Shown here in pieces: positions 22,742 through 34,049 of a DNA stretch of 64,000 nucleotides. Positions within the stretch are counted from its first letter, which is position 1, and every line of letters starts with the position of its first letter. Under the pieces are notes generated by a model. It was not told the DNA's origin and ran no database searches. It saw nothing but the letters and a program-made list of their open reading frames with translations. The stretch is taken from the NCBI GenBank assembly GCA_032622095.1, contig CP136068.1, forward strand, positions 133,433,989 to 133,497,988, written 5' to 3'. Source of the DNA: Siphonodentalium dalli (taxonomy: Eukaryota; Mollusca; Scaphopoda; Gadilida; Siphonodentaliidae). Position numbers and translations under genes: made by a program.

Positions 22742-23420
22742 GTGTGAAGTTGTGAACTACATTATGAAGGATCGGGTATTAACTGAGAGATATATTACAT
22801 GCATCGATTTTTTGTTAAGTGTTATGTACTTCCCTGCCAGAAGACCAAAACGTTCCCAGGGTTTGAACTGGTGGACTGTGATCTCTACGGGCGTAGCCAG
22901 AGTAGAGATTCATGTCACGATCTAGATTATATGCACGTTGGCACGCATTAGGCCGCTCACTGTCTCTTGGTATACTATACCAAGAGAATGTCATGCATCG
23001 CATAATGCATTAGAAATAAAAGATTTACTGAGTTATAACCGGAAGAGTTATGGGATCTCAGCTCGTGAAATTCGTTCACCAGATGATTAATATGATCGCT
23101 GTATATTGATCCCATGTCGACCTATAATATCGCGTGATATGTAGCCTGTTGTCCGAGTAATTACACTCACTAACAGGAAGCACCAATAAAAATCTCATGA
23201 TTTAATGCCAATAACTGTATGGCAAATTTACCCGGAGTAATCGGCCCTGATTAGTGCAAACGATTATCGGCCTTGCTCCATACGGGGGTTTGATTTATTA
23301 CGAAATGAGCGTTCATATACTCAGCGCGGAAATCGATCACTCTCCATCGATGCCGTTCATCACAGAAGTAGATCAAGTTTCTCCGTCCACGTCAATTATA
23401 GAGATATCGGTTATTGTGAT
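22742..23420. other. No recognised feature
   Basis: No gene or repeat boundary was recognised. Confidence 0.4.
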
Positions 23421-23645
23421 CCTTCCATGACGGGAGCTGAGCTGGTGCAGCATTAAATACAACGTGTCAGTGCATTTTCTTATATATGCCACTCTCCCAT
23501 ATGGAGCCTCACATATATGAGAGAATGCACTGCGTGGCTTACAAGGTCAAGGTAATTATTGTTAGGCCAATGCATTCTCTGATATTATATATGCGAGACG
23601 TCGTATATATGGGCGACGAGAATGCATTGGCACAAGGTTTCGCAT
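23421..23645. mobile_element. Two-hairpin MITE, variant lacking CCCTTT ends (copy 1)
   Basis: Collinear with 58961-59180: CGGGAGCTG, GCAGCATTAAATAC, GTGTCAGTGCATT, a first diverged hairpin, GGCTTACAAG, TATTGTTAGGCCAATGCATT, a second hairpin and GCATTGGCACA. Hairpin arms are less perfect than in the full-length copies, so it is older. Confidence 0.7.
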
Positions 23646-23950
23646 ACACAAAGAAGCTCCAGTCTTGAAAGGGATACAGGCTGTTCCAACCCATTCCTGT
23701 TCTAGCACATAATTTACGTTCATAGCCGGAAGTTTAACACATATATGAGATGTGGTGTCTATTATAGCTGCGAGCGGGAATTTTGACTCAATTAAAATTT
23801 GGACATCGAATCGCTGTTCCGATATCGACATCGAGTCGAATTTCAAATCGAATCGACAGTGTTCATTAATTCAGTTTTCTCCATGAATGTACACACATTG
23901 CATACTTATTACGCAGTCTTTAACCCTTTACCCAACAGAACGGCCTTGTG

Positions 23951-24016
23951 CCAATGCATTCTCTTATATATGCGAGTCGACCATAGGTCGCCTCGCATAT
24001 ATAAGAGAATGCATTG
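23951..24016. other. Hairpin 1 of MITE copy A
   Basis: Roughly 30-bp stem ATGCATTCTCTTATATATGC pairing with GCATATATAAGAGAATGCAT, with few mismatches near the loop. Size and pairing resemble a precursor hairpin, but no small RNA is demonstrated. Confidence 0.75.
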
Positions 24017-24170
24017 CATTGGCTTTACACATATTAAAAATGATAAAATTGTCAAAGAATGTAGAAAAATATTATAAAAATTGTTAAAAAATGTCCGAAA
24101 AAATTATAAAATTGTTAAAGAATGTAAGAAAAAATGGTAAAAAGTGTTAAAAAAAAGATTTGTTTTAGGT

Positions 24171-24236
24171 CAATGCATTCTCTTATATATGCGAGGCGAC
24201 CTATGGTCGACTCGCATATATAAGAGAATGCATTGG
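24171..24236. other. Hairpin 2 of MITE copy A
   Basis: Same stem as hairpin 1 with the loop in opposite orientation. Confidence 0.75.
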
Positions 24237-24421
24237 CACAGGGCATAACTGTAACCATCACAATGTGGTCGATGAACCGCGGTTCCAATGATATCCATAT
24301 TTGTATGGTGTTATTGAGACAGACCGAAGATATTTTAGGCTGTTGAAGCTTTATTTGGGCGTTTTTGGCCGGTTTGTTGGGTAAAGGGTTAAATTGTTGA
24401 TATAAGCTCATATATTTAAAG

Positions 24422-24775
24422 CCACATGGTGGTTTGCGCTCCAAAATACACCTAATAATGTTCGCTTTTATTTTTTTCCCGATATCGAAATAGGTCGATA
24501 ATTACTTGAACTATACATTTCTACGAACATTGTGTGTACCAGAAAGACGCATACAAATACAACCTTGAACACGATGTTTTGGTCTCAAACAAAACAATAA
24601 CAGCAATCGGCACTGCATGGAGCAGAAAAGAACGTTCCCTGTTAGTCTATTCATGATATGGTAGAAATAAAGAGCGTTTGTTTCACTTCAGTGCGAAAAA
24701 CAGCTGTGACCATGTCAAGTATTTTTCAGACCATATGAGGCAGTATATCAATATTTTGTGTGTTTGTTAACCTAC
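24422..24775 (-). repeat. Repeat family Z, inverted arm
   Basis: The first part is the inverted partner of 22126-22300. The remainder (24535-24775) is the inverted partner of 33003-33262, sharing on the minus strand GTGAAACAAACGCTCTT, GAACGTTC/GAACGCTC, AACACGATG/AACACCGTG, and ACAAAATATTGATATAC. Confidence 0.7.
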
Positions 24776-25059
24776 ATGTATCTTCTATACCTCCTTCCAA
24801 ATTACGTAGACACAATATAATGGAAGCTCGAATGAGCCATGGCCCTTTTCCATAATGCGTGATGGTCGGTCAGCCATGAATGTTTCATACTTCCTCTTGG
24901 GAAACCATATATACATACATTTATTATATACTTGCCCATGAATTATAAGGTTTTAGCAGTGATATATAAGTGATATCCCACTAGTGAGTGATATCAGCTT
25001 GAAATTTCTGATGTATTGACATTCATTGGGGGCCATAGGCAAGTAACTAAAGTATATAA

Positions 25060-25204
25060 TAAACAGAATATCCACACTTTTTCAGTGGCTATGGATTAAA
25101 TCTCATTCGTGATGACAAAACATTTGAATTTCCACTGGTGGAAATTCAATGTTTTGTCATCACTCATGAGATATAACCCATATCCACTGAAAAAGTGTGG
25201 ATAT
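25060..25204. mobile_element. Near-perfect palindrome (foldback element)
   Basis: Arms of about 65 bases run from ATATCCACACTTTTTCAGTG inward to GAATTTCCAC, meeting at TGGTG. No spacer to speak of. A diverged half with the same outer sequence is at 47246-47350. Non-coding. Confidence 0.8.
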
Positions 25205-25636
25205 CCTCTATGTATACATCTACACTGAAAATCTCGTTGACTAACATTTTACTCAACGCCTGTATAATTATAGCCCCAAGTGACGTTGGCTAAATTGTTA
25301 AGTAAACTAGTTCTATACTCAATGAGTTGATCGCATGAGTAAACTTTCCACTCAACAAAAAAGTTAAATCAATCAAAAACGGAGTGACTGTACACAACAG
25401 TGTAAATCTTGATTAACTTTGAATGAAAAATGTAGCCGACGATAAGCAATCATCAGTTTTATTAGCCAGGAAAAGCTACACGAGCTGAGTTGGCAGGAAA
25501 TATGTCTTGGGAGTATATATTCTCGAAACTCAACTGGATGATATATCGAGAATCAGCGACCGAATTGGAAATATCGTGAAATTCTTGAAATTCCAGATTG
25601 ATATGGTATCCGATAATTATTCTATGATATTGTGGA

Positions 25637-26067
25637 GCTCCGTGGTCCAGTTGTTAGCGCGTTGGACTTGTCTTCGCTGTCAACACAGCGAGGCGAGTTC
25701 GCGGCTGGCTGGTGGTCTGTTATGAGTTTTCACACAGCAGTGGCTTGGCCGACTTGAGCGATGTGCAATTGTTGGATTGTACACTGTTTGAATCTCGCGC
25801 CAAGTTGTGACCCTTGAGCAAGGTCGCTCGTACTGTGTCTGCTTTGCACCACCCATGCATTACAAGGGTACCTGATAATGAGCAGTGAAAGATCTTGTCA
25901 GTATGCTAGCCATATGGTATCCTCGCATACTCCCGGCTGTACCTCCCCCTGTCCCCGGGGAGCAGTAGATGGTTACTGAATGTTCAGGCTCATCAGGGTA
26001 ATAATTGTAAAACTTTGGGCCTCATGGGAAAGGCGCTTTACAAATGCTATACATTATTATTATTATT
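25637..26067 (+). mobile_element. tRNA-derived SINE with LINE-type (ATT)n tail
   Basis: The head has a perfect pol III A box TGGTCCAGTTG at 25643-25653 and a B-box-like GAGTTCGCGGC at 25695-25705, 52 bases apart, as in a tRNA gene. A central body of about 300 bases follows. The 3' end GGGAAAGGCGCTTTACAAATG plus (ATT)5 resembles the 3' tail that many SINEs share with CR1/L2-like LINEs, which would mobilise them in trans. Target duplications were not clear. The B box is imperfect, so present transcription is doubtful. Confidence 0.75.
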
Positions 26068-26689
26068 CTGATTCATCTATGTATTGTTGTCCATGAAATT
26101 AGAACTTCATATTCGAAATATTTACTATATAATAAGATGCTGAACATATGAATTTCTGATATACAACAAATTATCACTCACCGTATACTTTGTTGGCAAC
26201 GTTGTGTTTACGATTTTGTAATTGTGCATATTTTGTCATGTGCTATCTAAACGTGAAACGGCACCGAGTAATAACGATTCTAAAATATATAGGAATCAGC
26301 GGACCGATTTGGTGTCGATCTCAAACGATATCGACATCGAATTGAATTTCGAATATTCACAGGAGCCGAATGAAATGCATAGATCTAGATGAATCTTGAT
26401 TTTAACAAAAGTTATCCATCGAAAGCGAATTATATTGCTAATTTTTACGCTCTAAACTGAAGGACGTGGCATTTAACCTGTATTTCAATATGTCGGTATC
26501 CTACACCCAACTATGAAATTAAAACCTGTCTATTTAACACCAAGTTGCCGACCGGAAGCCAAAGACGTTCACTGGTGGGAAGGAATACAGATAGCGGATT
26601 TGTTAGAGCTATAATTATGAGAGAAACAGTGATACAGGAAACACGAGGTAACACTGATAATAATGGGTGTGAGTTGTGCGAAGTTATTT
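26068..26689. other. No recognised feature
   Basis: No gene or repeat boundary was recognised. Confidence 0.4.
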
Positions 26690-26967
26690 CGGCGTTCGAC
26701 ATTCGTTTGACATTCAACTTAGAAAATTTCATTAAAAATCCAATTTCGGGTTTTGGCGGGAGAGGTGCTCCATTGGTTCAGTTCGTGCCCCCCCGCTCGA
26801 ATTTTCTGAAGTTTCCTCGGTTTTCCCATTTTCCAGACCATCGATTTTGAGTTTTTTGCGCGAAAGGTGTTCTTTTTACTCAATTCGTATACTCCCCAAC
26901 TCGAATTTGGTCCCAATTTCCTCGGTTTCACCATTTTAAAACGAATGTCGAACGTCGAACGCCTAAC
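26690..26967. repeat. Inverted-repeat bounded segment with internal tandem duplication
   Basis: The ends share GGCGTTCGACATTCGTTT in opposite orientation. Inside, a ~115-base block with TCGAATTTnnTnnnnTTTCC and TCGGTTTnCCATTTT is present twice in tandem. It may be a small MITE that duplicated internally. Confidence 0.5.
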
Positions 26968-27164
26968 TAACTTCACGTACCTATGGGTTAATACAGGGTA
27001 GACAATCCCACATTGATACCAGTGTTTTCAGCATCGTGCACGATCATTCGCGACATCGTATTTATCAGACTTCTCTCCGTCGTCATTATTATAATTACTG
27101 ATTACTGAAGACATACATCCGTTATCTCCGGAGCGGCATCCACCAGTTGATATATAATTTTTTT

Positions 27165-27360
27165 TCATTTTGAGGTTTCCGGATGATAACTTTAGTTTGT
27201 GAGATCGGATCTGAACCAAATTTTGTATGTGAGGTTATCAGCTCCACATACAGGTCAACTATGGGTTCGGACCGCCAATTTTGCCGTATAGTTATGGTTC
27301 TTATCGACTTATAATTTGTCGATTATTTTGGTTTCCGGATGATAACTTTTTTAAATTCTC
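27165..27360. repeat. Two-unit tandem repeat, ~155 bp
   Basis: GGTTTCCGGATGATAACTTT recurs about 155 bases apart, each followed by TTGTAYGTG-type sequence. Open frames here are repeat by-products. Confidence 0.5.
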
Positions 27361-28178
27361 TTGATATTTTGTACGTGGTTCAAATTTCAGAAGATAAAGG
27401 ACAAGTTCAAATTTGGTGACGGTCCAATGAATTTTGACAGAGTTAAAAAAAGATATCATTACTAAAAAGCCACCTTTACGGGGGGCACGTAGTCGGTGAC
27501 CTTTTTTTTCTTCCTATGTTTGATGGGGCATGAGCAAATCACAAACATATATATATATATACTTAGTTTATTTCAAAAATGTCCACATACATAAAAGTCG
27601 TATATATTACACATATGCAATGGTGCCTCACAAATGTATATGTTAAATGGAGGGCATCAGAAAGTTCAATAATATATGTTATTTATGATCGCCCACATAT
27701 AAATAGCGTATGTGTGTACGAACACCTCGTGAACATAATTCTTGCATCGCTCGCGAGGTGAACAAGCATGGGCTGCTCAGAACATGCAGTGAACTATTTA
27801 TTATAAACATCCGTACATGCACGTATCTCATTTAATAATTTTTATCTTTATGTCTATTGTGTATATATGGATTGTGTTCATGGACATGGGAATAAGAATA
27901 TATTCACTAAGACTAGCGATCAAAACCCACTATTTTAAAGATGCCCTGTACGATTTGACACCAAAAATCCAGAATCTGCATTACGTTTTCTATATTAGAC
28001 AATAATTATATCCGACCCACTATCCCGTGTTAATATGAGATTTTGATGTACCTGATATCGGTTTTAAAGTGAGGAAGTTTCCATACGTTTTGAATTTTTT
28101 ATCAGCCTATACAGCATATAGTATAGAACAAATTATAATGACCGCCTCTTATAACGAGAGTCCATACTTATGTCTCTC
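27361..28178. other. No recognised feature
   Basis: AT-rich with an (AT)n run near 27549. No gene was recognised. Confidence 0.4.
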
Positions 28179-28216
28179 AGTTCCGGTTTTGGCCGGTTTG
28201 TTGGGTAAAGGGTTAA
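28179..28216. mobile_element. Solo right end of a two-hairpin MITE
   Basis: GGCCGGTTTGTTGGGTAAAGGG-TTAA is only the terminal ~35 bases of the family, placed head-to-head with copy B and sharing its TTAA. It is probably what is left of an earlier copy into whose border TTAA copy B inserted. Confidence 0.75.
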
Positions 28217-28627
28217 CCCTTTACCCAACAAACCGGCCAAAACCGGCCAAATAAAGCTTCAACAGCCTAAAATATCTTCGGTCTGTCTCAATAGAACCAT
28301 ACAACTATGGATATCATTGGAATCGGCTCCTTGACCACATTGTGATAGTTACAGTTATGCCCTGTGCCAATGCATTCTCTTATATATGCGAGTCGACCAT
28401 AGGTCGCCTCGCATATATAAGAGAATGCATTGGCCTAAAAAAAACTTTTTTTAACACTTTTTACCATTTTTTCTTACATTCTTTAACAATTTTATAATTT
28501 TTAGTGTGTTAAGCCAGTTATGCCCTGTGCCAATGCATTCTCTTATATATGCGAGGCGACCTATGGTCGACTCGCATATATAAGAGAATGCATTGGCACA
28601 GGGCCGTTCTGTTGGGTAAAGGGTTAA
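28213..28627 (-). mobile_element. piggyBac-like two-hairpin MITE, copy B
   Basis: Same structure as copy A but in the opposite orientation, with TTAA at both borders. Both hairpins are intact (about 28372-28434 and 28529-28600). Between them the TTTAACA/TTTTTACC AT-rich spacer is kept. Confidence 0.85.
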
Positions 28628-29387
28628 TAGTTTTTGTGACTGTTTTCGACGTTTTACTTATAGATGATTTTATAAATGTTCTCGATGTTTATATGATACG
28701 AATGATGGCGATTGCAACCAGTTTTCATTGTCTTTTGCCCGGTAATCGGAAAATTTACTCAGGAAATTTATGATTTATTTGGCGTCAAATCGGTCTGTGG
28801 ATCTTTAAGAATAACTGTTACATGTGTATTCGTAAACTGCAAGGCAGAGTTCAGTCACCTGCTACGCTGGCCTGACCACTGCCATAACGTACACAAAATG
28901 TGAGAATAGTTCGCATTTTTTGTTTAAGACTTGGCTCGGTTACATTCATTCTGCATTACTCTGAGAAATCCAATTGTCCATATTATTTTGAAATTGGCTT
29001 GATAATGAATTGTAACCGGCAAAACTCTTAAATAAAACGTGTTATAGTTAATTACGTATGTTTGCGTGACGGCGGTGTTCAGACCAGCGAGGGGGATTGA
29101 ACTCTACCTGGCTGTTTGGTATATTCGTCCTCTCAGCGGGTTGCTGCAAGTGTCTTCGTCGGATATATTCGCCATGTCAGCGTGTTGCTACGTGTGTCTA
29201 AATTCACGGGTTTTATTCGCCCTCTAAGCGGGTTGCTATACATAGATATGGCAAGAAACGTGGCCAACAGAAAATAAGTAGGTATTTGTGTCTCAGTAAT
29301 AAGTCATTGGATAGACCGTAAGAGGCGAGACAAATATTTCGTGCACTGAGATTCCATTTCAGAAGCATTTATGAGAAACAAATTTCT
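28628..29387. other. No recognised feature
   Basis: No family resemblance in any frame. A motif ATATTCG...GCGGGTTGCT recurs about three times (29115-29240) as a short degenerate repeat and again inverted near 30975. Confidence 0.4.
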
Positions 29388-29935
29388 AAACTTATTTGTT
29401 TAGCAATTTCTAAACTTATGATATTAAAAATTATTCATCAATGATGTTTCCTGGCTCAATAGAAGGTTCATGGACATACAGAGACAGACTGATTTTTCAA
29501 TCGGTTGTTATTTTGGAATCATGGGACAAACTGATCTGACTGGTACAGGGTGTGAGAAACCAGTTTCTAAATTTATCATATTAAAAATATTATTTATCTG
29601 TGATGTTTCCTGGCTCAATAGAAAGATCTGGGACAGCCCGAGACAGAATGATTTTGAAGCAATCACGGGACTACTTCTGTCTCGGTCTCGGTCTGTCTCA
29701 GTCATTTCTATTGGGCCAGGAAACAGTCTCCGTAAATAATATATATTTCTCACACTGACTTGGGAATGATTCTCTCTCGTCTGTCACGGTCTGTCTCAGT
29801 CATTTCTATTGTCCAGGGAACAATCTCCGTAAATAATATATATAGTTCTCACACTGATTTGGGAATGCTTCTTTCTCGGCTTGTCCCAGTCATTTATATT
29901 GGGCCGGAGAAGAGCATGCATAAATAGGATAGAAC
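29388..29935. repeat. Cluster of mixed direct and inverted ~100-160-bp repeats
   Basis: ATGTTTCCTGGCTCAATAGAA occurs twice in direct orientation (29440, 29601). Its complement TTCTATTGGGCCAGGAAAC, followed by TCTCCGTAAATAATATATAT and TCTCACACTGA, occurs two to three times downstream. Words of GTCTCGGTCTGTCTC type join them. Probably arms of one foldback family, duplicated. Confidence 0.6.
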
Positions 29936-30202
29936 AAAAAATCAAGTAGATTTTCTCAGAGAACATGGACCAAACTGATTCTACTGGGACAGGCGCGAGT
30001 CAGAACAAACATCAAATAGGTATATATAATCAGAGAACAGTAATAAACTGATAGTATTGGGACAGGAGGGATACCAGTCTGGGTGAACGTCGACTCTATA
30101 TTTGAAATGTTGTAATGAATATTTAGGTATGAGTTTACTCAGACTGGAGGGATACAAACTATATACTTTATTTTTTTCTGTCTCGCCTGTCTCGTCTTGT
30201 CC

Positions 30203-30790
30203 CAATTCAATTCAATTTATTGGTATATACTCGTCGTCGTTTTGACATATAGAGTGGAGCATATAGAGTGTTAAATTTCAATATATTTATGAATCGTGCA
30301 TGCGTGCAGTGAATAAATATACGACAATATAATATGGAATATGTGGTCAGTAATCAGTGGGTTTGGGTCGGTTTTGGTAGTTGTTTTGGTGTGCCTCAGG
30401 AGATCCTCATTATTGATTCGGCTGTCTTAATAAATAGAGCAAGATTAGTAAGCGTTCGTTTGTTACCGCTATTAAATAGGTCGGTTAGCTTCAATGTATT
30501 GGGTCTTTTATAGTAATATTTCTTTATATATCTTTATCTCAGCTCTTCAAAGTTTGGGCATACTAATATGAAATGGAATTCATCTCCGATTCCCTCTCCA
30601 CATTACGAGCATAATCTCTCGTTATATGGTGTGTTTGTCCAGGAACCAGTCTCCATCGGCAACCGGTGGTTTCTGGACCCGAACCTCACCTTTAATGACG
30701 TAATCGCATTCTCTATCTCTTGGTGGGTAAACGGGGAATTCAGAGAGGTGTCATCAATATTATCTGGATTTTGATTGAGTGCGAGTACAC
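30203..30790 (-). mobile_element. LINE 3' fragment, minus strand
   Basis: Coding remnant followed on the minus strand by an AT-rich 3' region that closes with AATAAATTGAATTGAATTGG at 30203-30222, a (TTGAA)n tail with a polyadenylation-like signal. Upstream limits are uncertain. Confidence 0.85.
30396..30790 (-). pseudogene. LINE reverse transcriptase remnant with internal deletion
   Basis: Read on the minus strand, the N-terminal piece reads LNSPFTHQEIENAITSLK, matching the start of the LINE reverse transcriptase domain (F-T-x-x-E-I-x-x-A-I-x-x-L-K), which normally continues into G-K-A-x-G-x-D. Here it jumps at about 30690 straight to NHRLPMETG, TPYNERLC and the C-terminal Cys/His tail GDEFHFILVCPNFEELR, then LTNLALFIKTAESIM. 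The whole catalytic core is therefore missing without loss of frame. Two in-frame stops lie in the C-terminal part (after ERLCS and after EELR). It would have encoded the cDNA-synthesising enzyme of a LINE; it is dead. The tail differs from that at 3640-4338, so a second LINE family is likely. Confidence 0.85.
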
Positions 30791-33002
30791 GCGGGGAATT
30801 ATGTATTCCAATTGATAAGTCTGATAAAGAGCGTTCCTCTGCCTCGTAGTGCTACTTACAGTCTTCCGATGATGGTCCCAGGACTTATTACTGAGACAAA
30901 AATGCCTAATTATGTTCTGTTGGCCACATTTCTTGCCATGTATATAGCTACATAGTGTCTTCGTGGGATCTATTCGCCCTCTCAGTGGGATGCTAATGTG
31001 ATGATATAGCACTCCCAGGAGCGCCGCAAACTGTTCGATTGAAGCACTCAGAACACAACTCTTTCTTCCGAGGACACTTCAGCGAGGGTCACCCGTAGTG
31101 ACAATGGCTACTAATTACCGTTTCCCAATCAATATTTAATAAATTAATGGGACATGCGCTGTTCACACACGCGCGTGCAATTATTTTGGATTTCGTTTGC
31201 AAATTCTGTTACACAAGAGTGGTTTTCTTAAGACCTTCGTCACGGACGCTTAGTCCCAGTGGGGCTGTTCGATTCGATTGAGCAGAAAATCGATCCCCTG
31301 ACGTATTCTACCAATGGCGACACGCCTGGTTGTGGCCAAAATGTGTTCTAATGATAAAGTAATGCAATAACATTGGAGGTAAATTACTGAAAAGTGTCCT
31401 ATATTGTCTGGACGCGATAGGAACACCGTTCAACAAAGCTGTATCGCCCAATACTATCGAGAGTTTAGAAAGAAGCCGATCATATGTCGACTTTGAATTG
31501 ATCAATATTCGAGCTGTATATTGTGGCTTCATATGTCACATATATAAAGTACCGTACAATATATAGGATTAGCACAGGTACGTCACTAAAAAGGTCAACG
31601 TTGGGAATGTCCGCCTTGAAATTTCCAATTGTACCCCATGAACCACACCAAATTCCCAAACTGAGAAAATTGCATTTGCATCTCTCTTCTTTGGTTGGAA
31701 TTTGCCAGCTGGTATATACCCCAAAGCTTTCAAACAGTAGGAAATTGCTAACCGGATAGTCTGACACCTCCCCTAAGGTTGGACATTTTCCAACTGATGG
31801 CTATTTTAGTCCAAAATGTGACCGAAAGTAGTAAAATATGCGAATTTTGGTCTAGAAATATCAAAATTCACATTTGTGAACATATATATGAGAAAATTTC
31901 GACCTAAGTTTGGTGTGAAATATCCAAATGATGGTGTGTCAGGCATGACAATTCCAACTGTTGAAAAATTTGACCAAAGTTGGTGGGAGACACCCCAAGT
32001 CAAAATAGAGCAACAAAACTAATACCAGGACTAAAACAAATATGGGAAACGAAGATAGGCTAAGAAAGATGGAACTACCAACTCTGCTATACAGAAGCCA
32101 CCGAGGTGATATGATCGAAACCCGGGAGATCCCATTCACTAAAGAACTTTGGTTAAAACTGACACCATGTTGTTTACAACTTACCGATATATCACTGGCT
32201 TATCTTCGCCACTCAAGATTTTGGTGTAGAATGGGTCATCATGAACCAATCATTCAAAAAAATATCGACACAGACAGACAGACTGACATATTATTTTATA
32301 TACATATAAATGCTGTATATAAATAATCTATCGGCTCACACAAAGTGTTTTTGTGGATAATATCGCATCTCTACTATCATTATACTATACCTTAGTATTT
32401 ATTTTTGAGGAAATTTGCATAATTTGGTAACTTTTATTTTTAATTTATAACCTACAACGAAGACCACCCGTGCCTTTTAGTTCGCTCACAGTGGAAATTG
32501 ATGAAGAAGAGGTGACATTACACTCTGGAATCACCAGACCATGTCCCAGTTTATAGAGGAATGACTTAAGGTCGAGATGAAGTGAACAAATATTCCAACA
32601 TAGCAGAAATTTCACAAACGAGACAGATTTTCGGAACTGGAAGTAACTGTACTACCGTTGAATTCCAAAAGGGAGATAATTCATGATTCAAAATTAGGTA
32701 GCACACAATAGTAAATTATAATCAAGCTGTATAGTTGAATCCTTATAAAACTAAAACAAACTGAAAGCCAAATTTTTTCTGAAGCGCACTAATTGGTTAT
32801 TTGTTCAAATAGCAAGATCATTTTTTCGTAGGCAAATATTTTTGTATTGAAAATCAGACGGTGTTCTGTTGGGAATAAATTGTCTCATATAGCACAAACC
32901 ATATCTTTTCCGATAAAATAAACCAATGTATGCACCAGTTAAACGGACATGGCTCATTCGAGGTTCCATATTTTATCTACGCCATTTGATAGGGGAATAA
33001 GA
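30791..33002. other. Unrecognised sequence
   Basis: About 2.2 kb with no gene, RNA or clear repeat boundary recognised. Open frames are below 100 codons and without family features. Confidence 0.45.
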
Positions 33003-33262
33003 TTTGTTGATAAATACACAAAATATTGATATACCGGTTTCTGTGTTCTGAAAATTACTTGCCATGTTCACAGCCATTTTCCAGCTGTTTTCAATTTTTC
33101 ACACAGAAGTGAAACAAACGCTCTTAATTTCTACCATATAAGGAATAGACTAACACAGAACGCTCTTTTCTGATCAATGCTGATCACGTGGCTGTTGTTT
33201 GTTTGGGATCAAAACACCGTGTTCCAAGTTGTATTTTTTGTATACTATAATTCATCACCATT
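33003..33262 (+). repeat. Repeat family Z, copy 3
   Basis: Inverted homologue of 24535-24775. Contains AACGCTCTT twice around CCATATAAGG (33134-33143), a short core also found in repeat family Y. Confidence 0.7.
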
Positions 33263-33295
33263 TGGAACGTCTGTGTCTCTGAATGTGCAAACAGA

Positions 33296-33377
33296 GTAAT
33301 AGAAAATAGCTGAAACCATAGAAACATTTCCCCCGCCTCGCTCCCAGAATGCAACATAATTCAAACTAAGATATATA
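33296..33377. repeat. Segment shared with 44703-44780
   Basis: AGAAAATAGCTGAAACCATAG through TTTCCCCCGCCTCGCT to ACTAAGATATA matches the segment between the two family X units. The match ends exactly at the Helitron 5' end, so the other copy is an empty site for the left junction of this array. Confidence 0.8.
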
Positions 33378-34049
33378 TCTATTATATATTTTGAAAGATC
33401 TGTGTGTGTGTGTGTGTATCTGTCTGTGTGTAATCGATGGACTCGAAAATGGCCCAGCCGATTTCGATGAAACTTGGTATGTGGGGGTATTTTCGGGTCA
33501 GGAGTAACATAGGCCTATTGATTTTCAGATCCGAGGTCAACTTTTCACGTGCCGAGGTCAAATCTGTTTTTACGCCGTTTTGCGCTAATATATTTCAGTT
33601 CGGTGCTCACAAATCGATTCGATATAGCGCGAATAATAAATTGCCAGTCATATAATTTGCACGGTTAGAATCTGTGGCGCTTCAGCTTTCCAATGATGCA
33701 TCACACGCCTGTGTAAGTTTAAAGTTTCTACCTTAATTATCGGGAAGAACGCAGGACCATGCTTCGCTCATCGAAAATCATTGCGTAAATATATTACGCC
33801 ATCAACATATCGTGACGTGATCGCGTTAACTCTTTGCCGGCCGATGTCGCGTTAACTCATCACCGGCCGAGGTATCCGCAAATGACATTGGGCTATATAT
33901 CTCGTGAACGGTTCGACTTGAAATTTGGTATGTGAATGTATCTTGCCCCGGCGCATGCGCATGCGCAGACCAAATCTCGGAAACTGGTGGAGCAATCGAC
34001 TTGAAATTTGGTTTTTGAATAGCCCGGACGAAGTCGGGTCACCTTCTAG
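33378..34049 (+). mobile_element. Helitron unit, class C
   Basis: Class B leader, a long unique middle (about 33535-33900) related to the class C unit at 16184-16948, then a stretch of class A-type repeat including GCGCATGCGCATGCGCAGA and a class A-like pre-terminal segment, ending with the class B hairpin. It is thus a mosaic of all three classes. Confidence 0.8.

Larger units (their letters stand above)
23920..24392 (+). mobile_element. piggyBac-like two-hairpin MITE, copy A
   Basis: TTAA-CCCTTTACCCAACA at one end and TGTTGGGTAAAGGG-TTAA at the other. TTAA target and CCCTTT termini fit the piggyBac superfamily. Inside are two near-perfect hairpins of about 66 bases, each from CAATGCATTCTCTTATATAT to its complement around a GTCGACC/GGTCGCC loop. 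The second is the reverse complement of the first. Between them is AT-rich sequence of GTTAAAAAATG type. The right quarter is ordinary sequence containing AGACAGACCGAAGATATTTT. No transposase. Confidence 0.85.

Noticed and set aside
23920-24392. Telomere-like TTAACCC words
   Set aside because: Single TTAACCC occurrences are the TTAA target plus CCCTTT terminus, not tandem telomere repeats.
25643-25705. Functional tRNA gene
   Set aside because: A box is perfect, but the B box is degenerate, no cloverleaf closes, and a long SINE body follows.
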